This document shows positions 10,181 through 16,796 of a stretch of 29,778 bases of DNA, one piece after another. The notes beneath the pieces were generated by a model. It searched no databases, was not told the origin of the DNA, and saw nothing but the letters and a program-made list of their open reading frames with translations. Location: contig JAISUQ010000186.1 in the NCBI GenBank assembly GCA_031272005.1, positions 1 to 29,778 of the forward strand, read 5' to 3'. Every line of letters starts with the position of its first letter. Position 1 is the first letter of the stretch. Position numbers and translations under genes: made by a program. This stretch comes from Coriobacteriales bacterium. Lineage in GTDB: Bacteria > Actinomycetota > Coriobacteriia > Coriobacteriales > UBA8131.

Positions 10181-10537
10181 AGCACCCTTTATCTTTCACA
10201 CCCCCACAGCGTTATCGGAGCAGCACGAATTATTCCCCCGGCGGCTGTTGTGAAGCCCCTATTTTAGCGCAAACTATATGTAAGTAAAACACCCAATTGG
10301 GGGATTCACATAAAATTTACATACAAGCCAGTATAAACATTTGGACGCTTTCCGAATTTGGGCTAATGCGATTTGTCATGCCGAGTCATCTGCGCATGCC
10401 TGCAGCCGGCGCGGCATAAAGCCCTGACCTGAATGTTGGTTCAGTTAAGAGCTGCCTCGGGGAGAGAATCGCTGGCTGTTGGCAGATGAAGGCTGGCGCG
10501 GCGCTTTGTTGCGGAGCGTTTGGCGGCGGCTTGGCGC
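10181..10537. other. AT-rich intergenic leader between rho and the giant adhesin
   Basis: These 357 bases contain no convincing gene. The part from about 10255 to 10360 is markedly AT-rich against the GC-rich surroundings, and holds the candidate adhesin promoter plus a short palindrome CCCAATTGGG near 10292-10301. The half next to rho (10380-10537) is GC-rich and reads as untranslated rho 3' sequence. I see no intrinsic terminator with a T tract after the rho TAG at 10540-10538. The base composition suggests that the adhesin brought its own regulatory region. Confidence 0.5.
10261..10288 (-). promoter_or_regulatory. Candidate housekeeping-sigma promoter of the giant adhesin
   Basis: On the minus strand TTTACT (10288-10283, 4/6 match to TTGACA) is followed after 16 nt by TAAAAT (10266-10261, 5/6 match to TATAAT). 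Transcription would begin near 10254, leaving a leader of about 75 nt before the ATG at 10180. The match is visual only. A second -10-like element, TATACT, lies further upstream near 10335 but lacks a good -35. Confidence 0.4.
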
Positions 10538-12307
10538 CTACAATTCGGCGATTTCGGTGTTGGCGCGTTGCTGGGCCTTCTTGGCTGTGCGCATCAGGAA
10601 CTCGGCGTTGTTCTGGGTCTGTTTGAGGCTCTTGATCAGCATCTCCATGGCCCGCTCGGTGTTGTTCATGTTGGCCAGAATACGGCGCACTGCCCAAATC
10701 AGCGGGGCCTCCTGGGCGTCGAGCAGCAGCTCCTCCTTGCGGGTGCCGGAGGAGATGGGGTCGATGGCCGGGAAGATGCGGCGGTCGGCCAGGTCGCGGT
10801 CCAGGCGCAGCTCCATGTTGCCGGTGCCCTTGAACTCCTCGAAGATCACCTCGTCCATCTTGGAGCCGGTCTCAATCAACGCCGAGGCCAGGATGGTCAG
10901 CGAGCCGCCGCCCTCGATGTTGCGGGCGGCACCCAGGAAACGCTTGGGCGGGTAGAGGGCGGTGGAGTCCACACCGCCGGAGAGGATGCGGCCGGAAGCC
11001 GGTTGGGCCAGGTTGTAGGCCCGTGCCAGACGGGTGATGGAGTCCAGCAGGATGACGACGTCCTTGCCCACTTCCACCAGGCGCTTGGCCCGCTCGATGA
11101 CCAGCTCGGCCACCGCGATGTGGTTCTCAGAGGGCATATCGAAGGTGGAGGAGACCACCTCGCCCTTGATGGAGCGCTGCATGTCGGTGACTTCCTCCGG
11201 ACGTTCGTCGACCAGCAGGCACATCAGGTGGACATCGGGGTTGTTGGCGCTGATGGCGGCGGCGATGTCCTTGAGGATGGTGGTCTTGCCGGCCTTGGGC
11301 GGCGAGACGATCAGGCCGCGCTGGCCTTTGCCTATAGGCGCCACCAGATCGATGGTGCGGGCGGTGATGGTGTTGGGGCCGTGCTCCATCAGCAGGCGCT
11401 CATCCGGGTAGACCGGCGTCAGGTCGCCGAAGCGGCGGCGACTGCGCGAATCTTCGACCGGCAGGTTGTTGATGCTCTCAATCATGTTCAGGGCAGCGAA
11501 TTTCTCGTTGTCGCGGGCCGGACGCACCTGACCGGCCACATGGTCGCCCTTGCGCAGGCCGTTCTTGCGGACCATGCTCATGCCCACGTAGACATCCGTC
11601 TCGCCGGGCAGATAACCGCTGGTGCGCAAAAAGCCATAGCCTTCGGGGAGCAGATCGAGGACGCCGGCACAGGGCACGAAGCCGTCGGCCTTGATTTGGG
11701 CGGCCAGGACTGCCTCCACCAGCTCGTCCTTCTTTTTGATGGCGCTGATGTCCAACTCCAGCTCGGCAGCTTTGACACGCAGTTCGGCCATCTTCAACTC
11801 CTGGAGTTCCTCCCGGGTGACGGAGGGAGCTACCGGCTGGTCGCGCTGGTTGTTGTTGGCGAAACCCTGACGGCGTTGGCGGCGGCTGGATTGCTGTTGT
11901 TGCTGGTTGTTGTTCTGGTTGTTCTTGTTCTTCTTGGATTTCTTCTGGTTGGTGGATGGCGTATGAGCCTCTGCGGGGGCGGCCGGTGGCTCTGGTGCCG
12001 GATGGGGAGCAGAGTCGGCTGCCGGGGCTTTGTCGGGTGTTGGCGCCGCGTTGGGTGCAGCAGATGTGCCAGGTGTGACTGCCAGCGGTGCGGGAGCAAC
12101 AGGGGCGATGGCCGTCGGCACCGTTGCGCCCAGGGCTTCGGTCTCTGGTGCTTTGGCAGCAGCTGTATCCGCAGTTGCTTCCGGCAACGGGTTCTTGCGC
12201 GGGCGACCGCGACGGCGCGGCGTCAGACCCGCCGGGACCTCCTTGGCGTCCGGCAACAGGCCGGTGGTGTCGAGCAGCGGCGTTTCGGTAGTGGTCTTCT
12301 CAATCAT
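10538..12307 (-). CDS. rho: Transcription termination factor Rho
   Basis: Rho is the hexameric RNA helicase that ends transcription at Rho-dependent sites. Starting at the ATG at 12307-12305 the product has 589 residues; this start overlaps the transaldolase TGA as ATGA and is preferred over an in-frame ATG 24 codons upstream. Residues ~165-205 form the Rho N-terminal domain and ~210-285 the cold-shock-like RNA-binding domain (GVLDLLPEGYGFLR). The ATPase core follows, with Walker A PPKAGKT (336-342), Walker B VVILLD (417-422) and the RNA-contacting loops near 440-470. The oddity is a ~160-residue N-terminal extension: an AT-hook-like RRRGRPRK (31-38), an Ala/Pro-rich stretch, and a Lys/Asn/Gln-rich tract with QQQQQ (about 120-160), which should be disordered. 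Similar extensions are known in some clostridial and Bacteroides Rho proteins. Confidence 0.97.
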   Translation of the reverse strand: MIEKTTTETPLLDTTGLLPDAKEVPAGLTPRRRGRPRKNPLPEATADTAAAKAPETEALGATVPTAIAPVAPAPLAVTPGTSAAPNAAPTPDKAPAADSAPHPAPEPPAAPAEAHTPSTNQKKSKKNKNNQNNNQQQQQSSRRQRRQGFANNNQRDQPVAPSVTREELQELKMAELRVKAAELELDISAIKKKDELVEAVLAAQIKADGFVPCAGVLDLLPEGYGFLRTSGYLPGETDVYVGMSMVRKNGLRKGDHVAGQVRPARDNEKFAALNMIESINNLPVEDSRSRRRFGDLTPVYPDERLLMEHGPNTITARTIDLVAPIGKGQRGLIVSPPKAGKTTILKDIAAAISANNPDVHLMCLLVDERPEEVTDMQRSIKGEVVSSTFDMPSENHIAVAELVIERAKRLVEVGKDVVILLDSITRLARAYNLAQPASGRILSGGVDSTALYPPKRFLGAARNIEGGGSLTILASALIETGSKMDEVIFEEFKGTGNMELRLDRDLADRRIFPAIDPISSGTRKEELLLDAQEAPLIWAVRRILANMNNTERAMEMLIKSLKQTQNNAEFLMRTAKKAQQRANTEIAEL

Positions 12308-12999
12308 GCTTTGGTCACTTTCTCCCAATCTTTTTGGAATGCGGCCAGCCCGTTGGTGGTCAGCGGGTGCTCCACGCATTTCTTCAGGACGTTGAACGGT
12401 ACGGTGGCGATATCGGCTCCGAGCAATGCCGCCTGGGTGACGTGCTGGACCGAGCGGATGGAGGCCGCGATAACCTCGATACTCTGGCGTTTGCCGTCCG
12501 GCCCCAGGACGCCGGAGCTGCTGAAGTCGTAATTGCTTAATGCACTGACAATATAAGAGAGCTGCTCGATGCCGTCCTCGGCGATGTCGTCGAAGCGGCC
12601 GACGAAGGGGCTGACGTAGCGAGCGCCAGCGCGGGCAGCCAGCAGCGCCTGGGGCACTGTGAAGCAGAGCGTCATGTTGACCGGGATGCCTTCGTCGGCC
12701 AGGGTGCGGGTGGCCGCCAGGCCCTCGATGGTGGTGGGCACCTTGACCACCACGTTGGGGGCTAGGGCAGCCAGCTCACGGCCTTCTCTAATGATGTCCG
12801 CGCGCGCCTCACCGGTGGCCTCAGCCGAGACCGGACCGTTTGTGAGTTCGCAGATACGCTGGATGTGGGTTGGAAAGTCGGCCAGCTTGCCGCCGATGCG
12901 GGCATAGAGTGAGGGGTTGGTGGTGACTCCGGCCAGCGCCCCCCAGGAAGCGGCTTCCTCGATTTCGGCAAGGTCTGCCGTGTCGACAAAGAACTTCAC
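12304..12999 (-). CDS. tal: Transaldolase / fructose-6-phosphate aldolase family (TalC type)
   Basis: The 231-residue protein matches the short transaldolase/FSA family, which makes a Schiff base between a lysine and a ketose phosphate in the cytoplasmic pentose phosphate pathway. Visible hallmarks are the opening MKFFVDTADLAEI, the TTNPSL loop (26-31) and the catalytic lysine in VVVKVPTT (K86). Length is typical for the short form. The start is a GTG (12999-12997), supported by a strong AAGGAGGA about 8 nt upstream. It overlaps rho by 4 nt, so the two are probably translationally coupled; the same neighbourhood (transaldolase then rho) is common in Bacillota. Sequence alone does not separate transaldolase from FSA activity. 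Confidence 0.93.
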   Translation of the reverse strand: MKFFVDTADLAEIEEAASWGALAGVTTNPSLYARIGGKLADFPTHIQRICELTNGPVSAEATGEARADIIREGRELAALAPNVVVKVPTTIEGLAATRTLADEGIPVNMTLCFTVPQALLAARAGARYVSPFVGRFDDIAEDGIEQLSYIVSALSNYDFSSSGVLGPDGKRQSIEVIAASIRSVQHVTQAALLGADIATVPFNVLKKCVEHPLTTNGLAAFQKDWEKVTKA

Positions 13000-13074
13000 C
13001 TTGGGTTTTCCTCCTTGGACTGTGAACGCGGGTGCGCTCAGACGAGATGGAACATATAGGAGAGGGATTTGTTT

Positions 13075-13105
13075 GCACCACTATACCACTTTTTGCCCGT
13101 GGTGC
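13075..13105. other. Inverted repeat in the hom-tal intergenic region
   Basis: GCACCAC (13075-13081) and GTGGTGC (13099-13105) are perfect inverted repeats around a 17-nt loop. They lie between the hom stop (13150) and the tal GTG, in the untranslated leader of tal-rho. On the minus strand the loop includes TATAGT, which could instead be a -10 element, though no good -35 is seen. There is no T tract after the stem on the minus strand, so it is not a standard intrinsic terminator. Confidence 0.35.
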
Positions 13106-13149
13106 GCGGAATTATGGATTTTTTCTGCGGGGCGCGGAGCGCGGCTGGG

Positions 13150-14430
13150 TCAGTTCTGGACGCGGATCAGCACCGGGGCGGCGGTCAGGGCGTCGGTGGC
13201 CTGCATGGCGGCCAGCGCCTGCTGGATGCTGGCTTCGCGGGCGGGGTGGGTGACGTAGATCAACTCCACGTTGCCACTGCTGGAGCCGCGCTGGACCAGG
13301 GAGTAGATGCTGACGCCGTAGTCGGCGAAGACGTGGGCGGTGGTGGCCAGCACGCCGGGTTTATCGGCAACCGGCAGGCGCAGGTAGTAACTGCACTCCA
13401 GCTCAGAGATCGAGCGGATGGGCAGCTCTTCGGTATCCCAGACGGACTGGGTAATCTGCTCGCGGTAGGCCAGATGGCGGGCTACCTCGATCAGGTCGCC
13501 GACCACCGAGGAGGCCGCCGGGCCGCTGCCGGCGCCGGCGCCGTAGAACATCGTCTCCCCCACCGCATCGCCAACCACATAGATGGCGTTCATCACGCCG
13601 TTGACCGAGGCCAGTGGATGGGTCTTGGGAATCATCGTGGGGTGCACGCGCAGGTCGATACCGCTGTCGGTGCGGTTGCCGATTGCTAATAGCTTGATAG
13701 CATAACCCATTTCATCGGCGTGCTCCAGGTCCAGCGGCGAGAGTTTGGAGATACCCTCGCAGTAGACATCCTCCAGCTTGACGTCGGTGTTGTAGGCGAT
13801 GGTCGAGAGGATGGCGATCTTGGCCGCGGCGTCGTGGCCCTCGACGTCGGCCGTGGGGTCGGCCTCGGCAAAGCCGGCGGCCTGGGCCTCCTTGAGCGCC
13901 ACGTCATAATCCAGCCCGTCATCATGCATCCGGGAGAGCATGTAGTTGGTGGTGCCGTTGACGATGCCCACCACCGAAAGGATCCTGTTGCCAGCCAGGG
14001 TATGGCGCAGAGGCCCGATGATCGGGATGCCGCCGCCCACCGAGGCCTCAAAGGCGATCTCGGCGCCTTTGGCTGCGGCCAGCCTGAGGATATTGCGGCC
14101 ATCGGCGGCCAGCATCGCCTTGTTGGCAGTGACCACGCTCTTGCCGGCCTCCAAAGCGTTGAGCACGAACTCGCGGGCGAAGGTGTTGCCGCCGACCAAC
14201 TCGATGACGATGTCCACCTCCGGGTTGTTGACGACATCGGCACCATCGGTGGAGAAGATGTCGCTGATGCCCAGCTCCTCGGCCTGCTCCGGCTCCCGCG
14301 AAGCGGCAGCCACCAATTGGATGTCGACCCCCTGATCGCGGACGAAGTCGTCGTGGTGCTCCTGGAGGATGCGCACCACGCCGCTGCCAACGGTACCCAG
14401 ACCAATCAAACCGACTTTCACAGTACTCAT
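13150..14430 (-). CDS. hom: Homoserine dehydrogenase with C-terminal ACT domain
   Basis: The enzyme reduces aspartate 4-semialdehyde to homoserine with NAD(P)H, at the branch to threonine and methionine. The 426 residues include the nucleotide-binding GLGTVG (10-15) in an N-terminal Rossmann fold, TANKAML with the conserved lysine (K104), the catalytic-domain stretch GTTNYML (159-165) and ADVEGHDAAAK (194-204). An ACT domain from about 347 to 426 begins SYYLRLPVADKPGVLA. In this family the ACT domain mediates threonine feedback inhibition. The ATG lies 3 nt after the lysA stop with GAGG just upstream inside lysA, so the two genes form an operon. Nothing appears truncated. Confidence 0.97.
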   Translation of the reverse strand: MSTVKVGLIGLGTVGSGVVRILQEHHDDFVRDQGVDIQLVAAASREPEQAEELGISDIFSTDGADVVNNPEVDIVIELVGGNTFAREFVLNALEAGKSVVTANKAMLAADGRNILRLAAAKGAEIAFEASVGGGIPIIGPLRHTLAGNRILSVVGIVNGTTNYMLSRMHDDGLDYDVALKEAQAAGFAEADPTADVEGHDAAAKIAILSTIAYNTDVKLEDVYCEGISKLSPLDLEHADEMGYAIKLLAIGNRTDSGIDLRVHPTMIPKTHPLASVNGVMNAIYVVGDAVGETMFYGAGAGSGPAASSVVGDLIEVARHLAYREQITQSVWDTEELPIRSISELECSYYLRLPVADKPGVLATTAHVFADYGVSIYSLVQRGSSSGNVELIYVTHPAREASIQQALAAMQATDALTAAPVLIRVQN

Positions 14431-14433
14431 TTT

Positions 14434-15789
14434 CTATACCTCACATCTCAATAGATCTTCGTAAGTCTCCCGGCGCAGCACCTCGCGGGCCTGGCCGTCC
14501 TGGACCCAGACCACACCCGGGCGGACCTGGCGATTGTAGTTGCTGGCCATACTATAGTTGTAAGCTCCGGTGGTGCAGACCGCCAGGATATCGAACGGCT
14601 CAGCGGGCTGCAGCGAGGCGTCGATGGCCACTACGTCGCCACTCTCGCAATGTTTACCGGCCACGGTGACCACCGTGGAGCGGGGCTGGTCGGCCTTGTT
14701 GGCCAGCAGGCATTCGTAGTGGGCATCGTAGAGAGCGGTGCGGATATTATCCGACATCCCACCGTCGACGGCCACCCAGGTGCGGATGCCGGGCAGGTCC
14801 TTGAGCACGCCCACCGTGTACAAGGTGACACCGGCATTGGCCACGATACTGCGTCCCGGCTCCACCAGCAGGCGGGGTTCGGGCAGGTCGTGGGCAGCCA
14901 GCTGCTGGCACAGGGCGGCGGTCACGGTACTGGCGAAGGCGGCGATGCTGCCCGGTTGGTCATCGGCCTGGTAGGCCACGCCCACACCGCCGCCGAGGTC
15001 CAGGACCTCGGGAGTAAAACCGGTGGCGTCGCGCACACCGGCAGCAAAGTCCAGCAGCACCTCGATAGCCCGCTGATAGGACTCAAAGGCAAATATCTGC
15101 GAGCCGATATGGATGTGATAGCCCTTCAGGGCGATGCCCGGCGCCTGCAGGGCTTTCTCCACCGCAGCCAACGCCGCGCCGGCACCGATGCCGAAGCCGA
15201 ACTTGCTGTCCTCGGCGCCGGTCTGCATGTACTCATGGGTGTCGGCGATGATGCCCGGGGTCAGGCGCAGCAGTATCGGCTGGATAACGCCCAGCTCGCC
15301 AGCCACGCGGTCGATGCGCTCCAGCTCCTCGAAGCAGTCGGCCACAATCAGGCCGGCGCCGGCCTCAATGGCCGCCCACAGCTCCAGTGGTGTCTTGCAG
15401 TTGCCATGCACCACTACCCGCTCCACCGGGAATCCTGCCGCCTGGGCGCAGGCCAGCTCACCGCCGCTGGAGACGTCCAGCCAGCCGCCCTCCTCCGCCA
15501 CCAGCCTGCACATCGCCTGGCAGCAGAAGGCCTTGCCGGCGTAGGCCACGTCCGCTGTTGGATAGTGCTCGCGCAGCTGGGTGAGGTATTCGCGCAACTG
15601 GCCGCGGATATGGGCTTCGTCCATGACATACAGCGCGGTGCCGAATTGGGCAGCCAGGGCTACCGTATCCACACCGCCAATCCAGAGGTGGCCGTCGCGC
15701 AGCTCGGCGGTACGCGGCAGCACCGCTCCGAGGTCCAGTGCCGTGCGCATATCCGGCCAGGCATCGGGGTTATGAGCGATATGAGCCAT
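14434..15789 (-). CDS. lysA: Diaminopimelate decarboxylase
   Basis: LysA decarboxylates meso-diaminopimelate to lysine, the last step of lysine synthesis, using pyridoxal phosphate. The 451-residue product has the PLP lysine in VAYAGKAF (K86), HIGSQ (227-231), the glycine-rich phosphate loop GGGVG (266-270), EPGRS (310-314) and the active-site CESGD (381-385), in the order expected for the alanine-racemase-like barrel plus beta domain. The ATG at 15789 follows GGGAGGA by about 8 nt. The N-terminal ~25 residues are somewhat longer than the core enzyme. It is the first gene of the minus-strand run lysA-hom. No lysine riboswitch is recognisable in the short upstream gap. Confidence 0.97.
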   Translation of the reverse strand: MAHIAHNPDAWPDMRTALDLGAVLPRTAELRDGHLWIGGVDTVALAAQFGTALYVMDEAHIRGQLREYLTQLREHYPTADVAYAGKAFCCQAMCRLVAEEGGWLDVSSGGELACAQAAGFPVERVVVHGNCKTPLELWAAIEAGAGLIVADCFEELERIDRVAGELGVIQPILLRLTPGIIADTHEYMQTGAEDSKFGFGIGAGAALAAVEKALQAPGIALKGYHIHIGSQIFAFESYQRAIEVLLDFAAGVRDATGFTPEVLDLGGGVGVAYQADDQPGSIAAFASTVTAALCQQLAAHDLPEPRLLVEPGRSIVANAGVTLYTVGVLKDLPGIRTWVAVDGGMSDNIRTALYDAHYECLLANKADQPRSTVVTVAGKHCESGDVVAIDASLQPAEPFDILAVCTTGAYNYSMASNYNRQVRPGVVWVQDGQAREVLRRETYEDLLRCEV

Positions 15790-15868
15790 GGTGGCAATCC
15801 TCCCTTGCGGTATAAAACATGGCTTGCTTGCGGGTACTCCATTCTATACTATTGTTCCAGTCGCGGGT

Positions 15869-15886
15869 TCAGCGAAAAATCGCTGA
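15869..15886. promoter_or_regulatory. Perfect dyad between divergent lysA and the unknown gene
   Basis: TCAGCGA (15869-15875), AAAA, TCGCTGA (15880-15886) is a perfect 7-bp inverted repeat, extendable by a G-T and a G-C pair. It sits in the 152-bp divergent intergenic region, upstream of both genes. It could be an operator for a dimeric regulator or an RNA hairpin in the leader of the plus-strand gene. A -10-like TATACT lies just upstream at 15845-15850 on the plus strand with no convincing -35. Confidence 0.35.
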
Positions 15887-15941
15887 GCCTGGCGACATGG
15901 GCGAGACGGTAATGCGGCAGTTGAAAGAAGGGAGCGGGCTG

Positions 15942-16553
15942 ATGGGTTTGTTTGACAAGCTGAAGAAGGATCTGGGCGATGCCCTGGGCGGCGCGGCCGG
16001 CGATGCCTTTGGCGAGAAGCTCGGCGATCTGGCGAAGTCTATTGAGGATGCCACCGGCATCGATTTGCCGGATGCACTCGACGCGGCTGCTGCCGATGCG
16101 GCGGCTGATGCGGCTGATGTTGCGCCGGCGGCAACAGCTTCTCCGACTGCCGCTGCCATTGCAGATGCGACATCCGCAGCTGCCCCGGCTGCCGGCGGCA
16201 ACCATGGCCGGGAGTGGCTGGATAGCCTGATTACCAGCGAACTGCCCGAGTATTCGGTACAGGCCGGCTATCCGGTCAGCGGCTTTGATGTGCAACAGCT
16301 CTACTCCCAGGCCGGACTGTTCTTTAATCCGAATAACGTCATGGCTCCTTTTCCATATGATTATGCATTGTCCAAAGACGGCCGCGTAGCCGGCTATGTG
16401 ATGGTTACCGACCACAACAAAGACCGCCGCTACGGCTGGCAGCTGGCCAGAGCCGCCGCCCAGCTGCAGGGCGTGCCGTTCATCAACTTCTACACCCACC
16501 TGGCCAACGAACGCGACTATGTGCTGGAGCGCATCCGTCGCCTGGCCCAGTAA
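15942..16553 (+). CDS. Protein of unknown function upstream of the reverse transcriptase
   Basis: I do not recognise a named family. The start chosen is the ATG at 15942, preceded by GAAGGGAG; it gives 203 residues opening MGLFDKLKKDLGDALGG. The open frame extends upstream to 15819 but that part has no good ribosome binding site. Residues 1-45 look like an amphipathic helix, ~46-85 are an Ala-rich flexible linker, and ~88-203 form a compact conserved-looking domain with NPNNVMAPFPYDYALSKDGR, VMVTDHN, VPFINFYTHLANERDY and a C-terminal helix. The D-x-x-L...GYVMVTDHN pattern loosely recalls a degraded nuclease-like fold, but this is not demonstrated. No signal peptide or membrane segment is seen, so it is probably cytoplasmic. 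It is co-directional with the RT gene 243 bp downstream. Confidence 0.8.
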   Translation: MGLFDKLKKDLGDALGGAAGDAFGEKLGDLAKSIEDATGIDLPDALDAAAADAAADAADVAPAATASPTAAAIADATSAAAPAAGGNHGREWLDSLITSELPEYSVQAGYPVSGFDVQQLYSQAGLFFNPNNVMAPFPYDYALSKDGRVAGYVMVTDHNKDRRYGWQLARAAAQLQGVPFINFYTHLANERDYVLERIRRLAQ

Positions 16554-16563
16554 GGGCGCTGCA

Positions 16564-16613
16564 TGCAGCGCTTCTGAGGCTGTTGAGCTCAGCGTTCAGG
16601 CAGAAGCGTTGCA
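16564..16613 (+). ncRNA. 13-bp stem-loop after the unknown gene
   Basis: TGCAGCGCTTCTG (16564-16576) pairs with CAGAAGCGTTGCA (16601-16613) over 13 bp with a single G-U pair, leaving a 24-nt loop that can form a short GCTG/CAGC inner helix. The 5' arm overlaps a perfect 16-nt palindrome GCGCTGCATGCAGCGC (16556-16571), so two alternative folds compete. It begins 10 nt after the stop codon of the upstream gene. It may be a terminator or processing hairpin, but no T tract follows, or it may be the 5' part of the RT-linked RNA. Confidence 0.5.
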
Positions 16614-16627
16614 CCCAGGAGGTTGTG

Positions 16628-16762
16628 AAGAGAGGGGATGCGGATTCAAAGTCCGTGCCTGTGGTGGGACGAAGCGCCGTCGACAATAAGTGGCCTTGCA
16701 GGCGGCCAGGCGGCGTTCAGCCCTGTGCGAGCAGCGCTCGCTTCAAAGCGCTCCCCTCTCTT
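16628..16762 (+). ncRNA. Candidate structured RNA upstream of the reverse transcriptase
   Basis: AAGAGAGGGGA (16628-16638) pairs perfectly with TCCCCTCTCTT (16752-16762), an 11-bp closing stem around about 113 nt. Inside are several short helices: CGGA/TCCG with a TTCAAAG loop (16641-16655), GCCTGT/GCAGGC (16657-16662 with 16698-16703), within it GACG/CGTC (16668-16681), and GCGAGC-AGC-GCTCGC (16727-16741). An alternative hairpin TGGCC/GGCCA (16691-16708) competes with the second helix. The end is 34 nt before the RT start codon. A long outer stem upstream of an RT gene recalls the a1/a2 repeats of retron msr-msd RNAs, but I see no retron-specific motif. The folding is by eye. It could also be a leader element regulating RT translation. 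Confidence 0.55.
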
Positions 16763-16796
16763 TACATATATCCAACCCAAGGCGGAAGGCTGAAAG

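Noticed and set aside
10290..10303. CCCAATTGGG palindrome as an intrinsic terminator after rho
   Set aside because: It can form at most a 3-bp stem with a 4-nt loop, lies about 240 bp past the rho stop, and is not followed by a strong T run.
10520..12532. 670-codon open frame antisense to rho
   Set aside because: The sense strand encodes a full Rho with Walker motifs; the antisense frame also runs across the tal-rho boundary and has no recognisable domain.
15790..15941. Lysine riboswitch upstream of lysA
   Set aside because: The gap is only about 150 bp and contains none of the conserved multi-helix L-box pattern.
16640..16656. Anticodon-arm-like hairpin (GGA-TTCAAAG-TCC) suggesting a tRNA-Leu or tRNA-Sec
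   Set aside because: No acceptor stem, T arm or CCA-compatible end can be drawn around it; it fits better as a hairpin in the RT-linked RNA.
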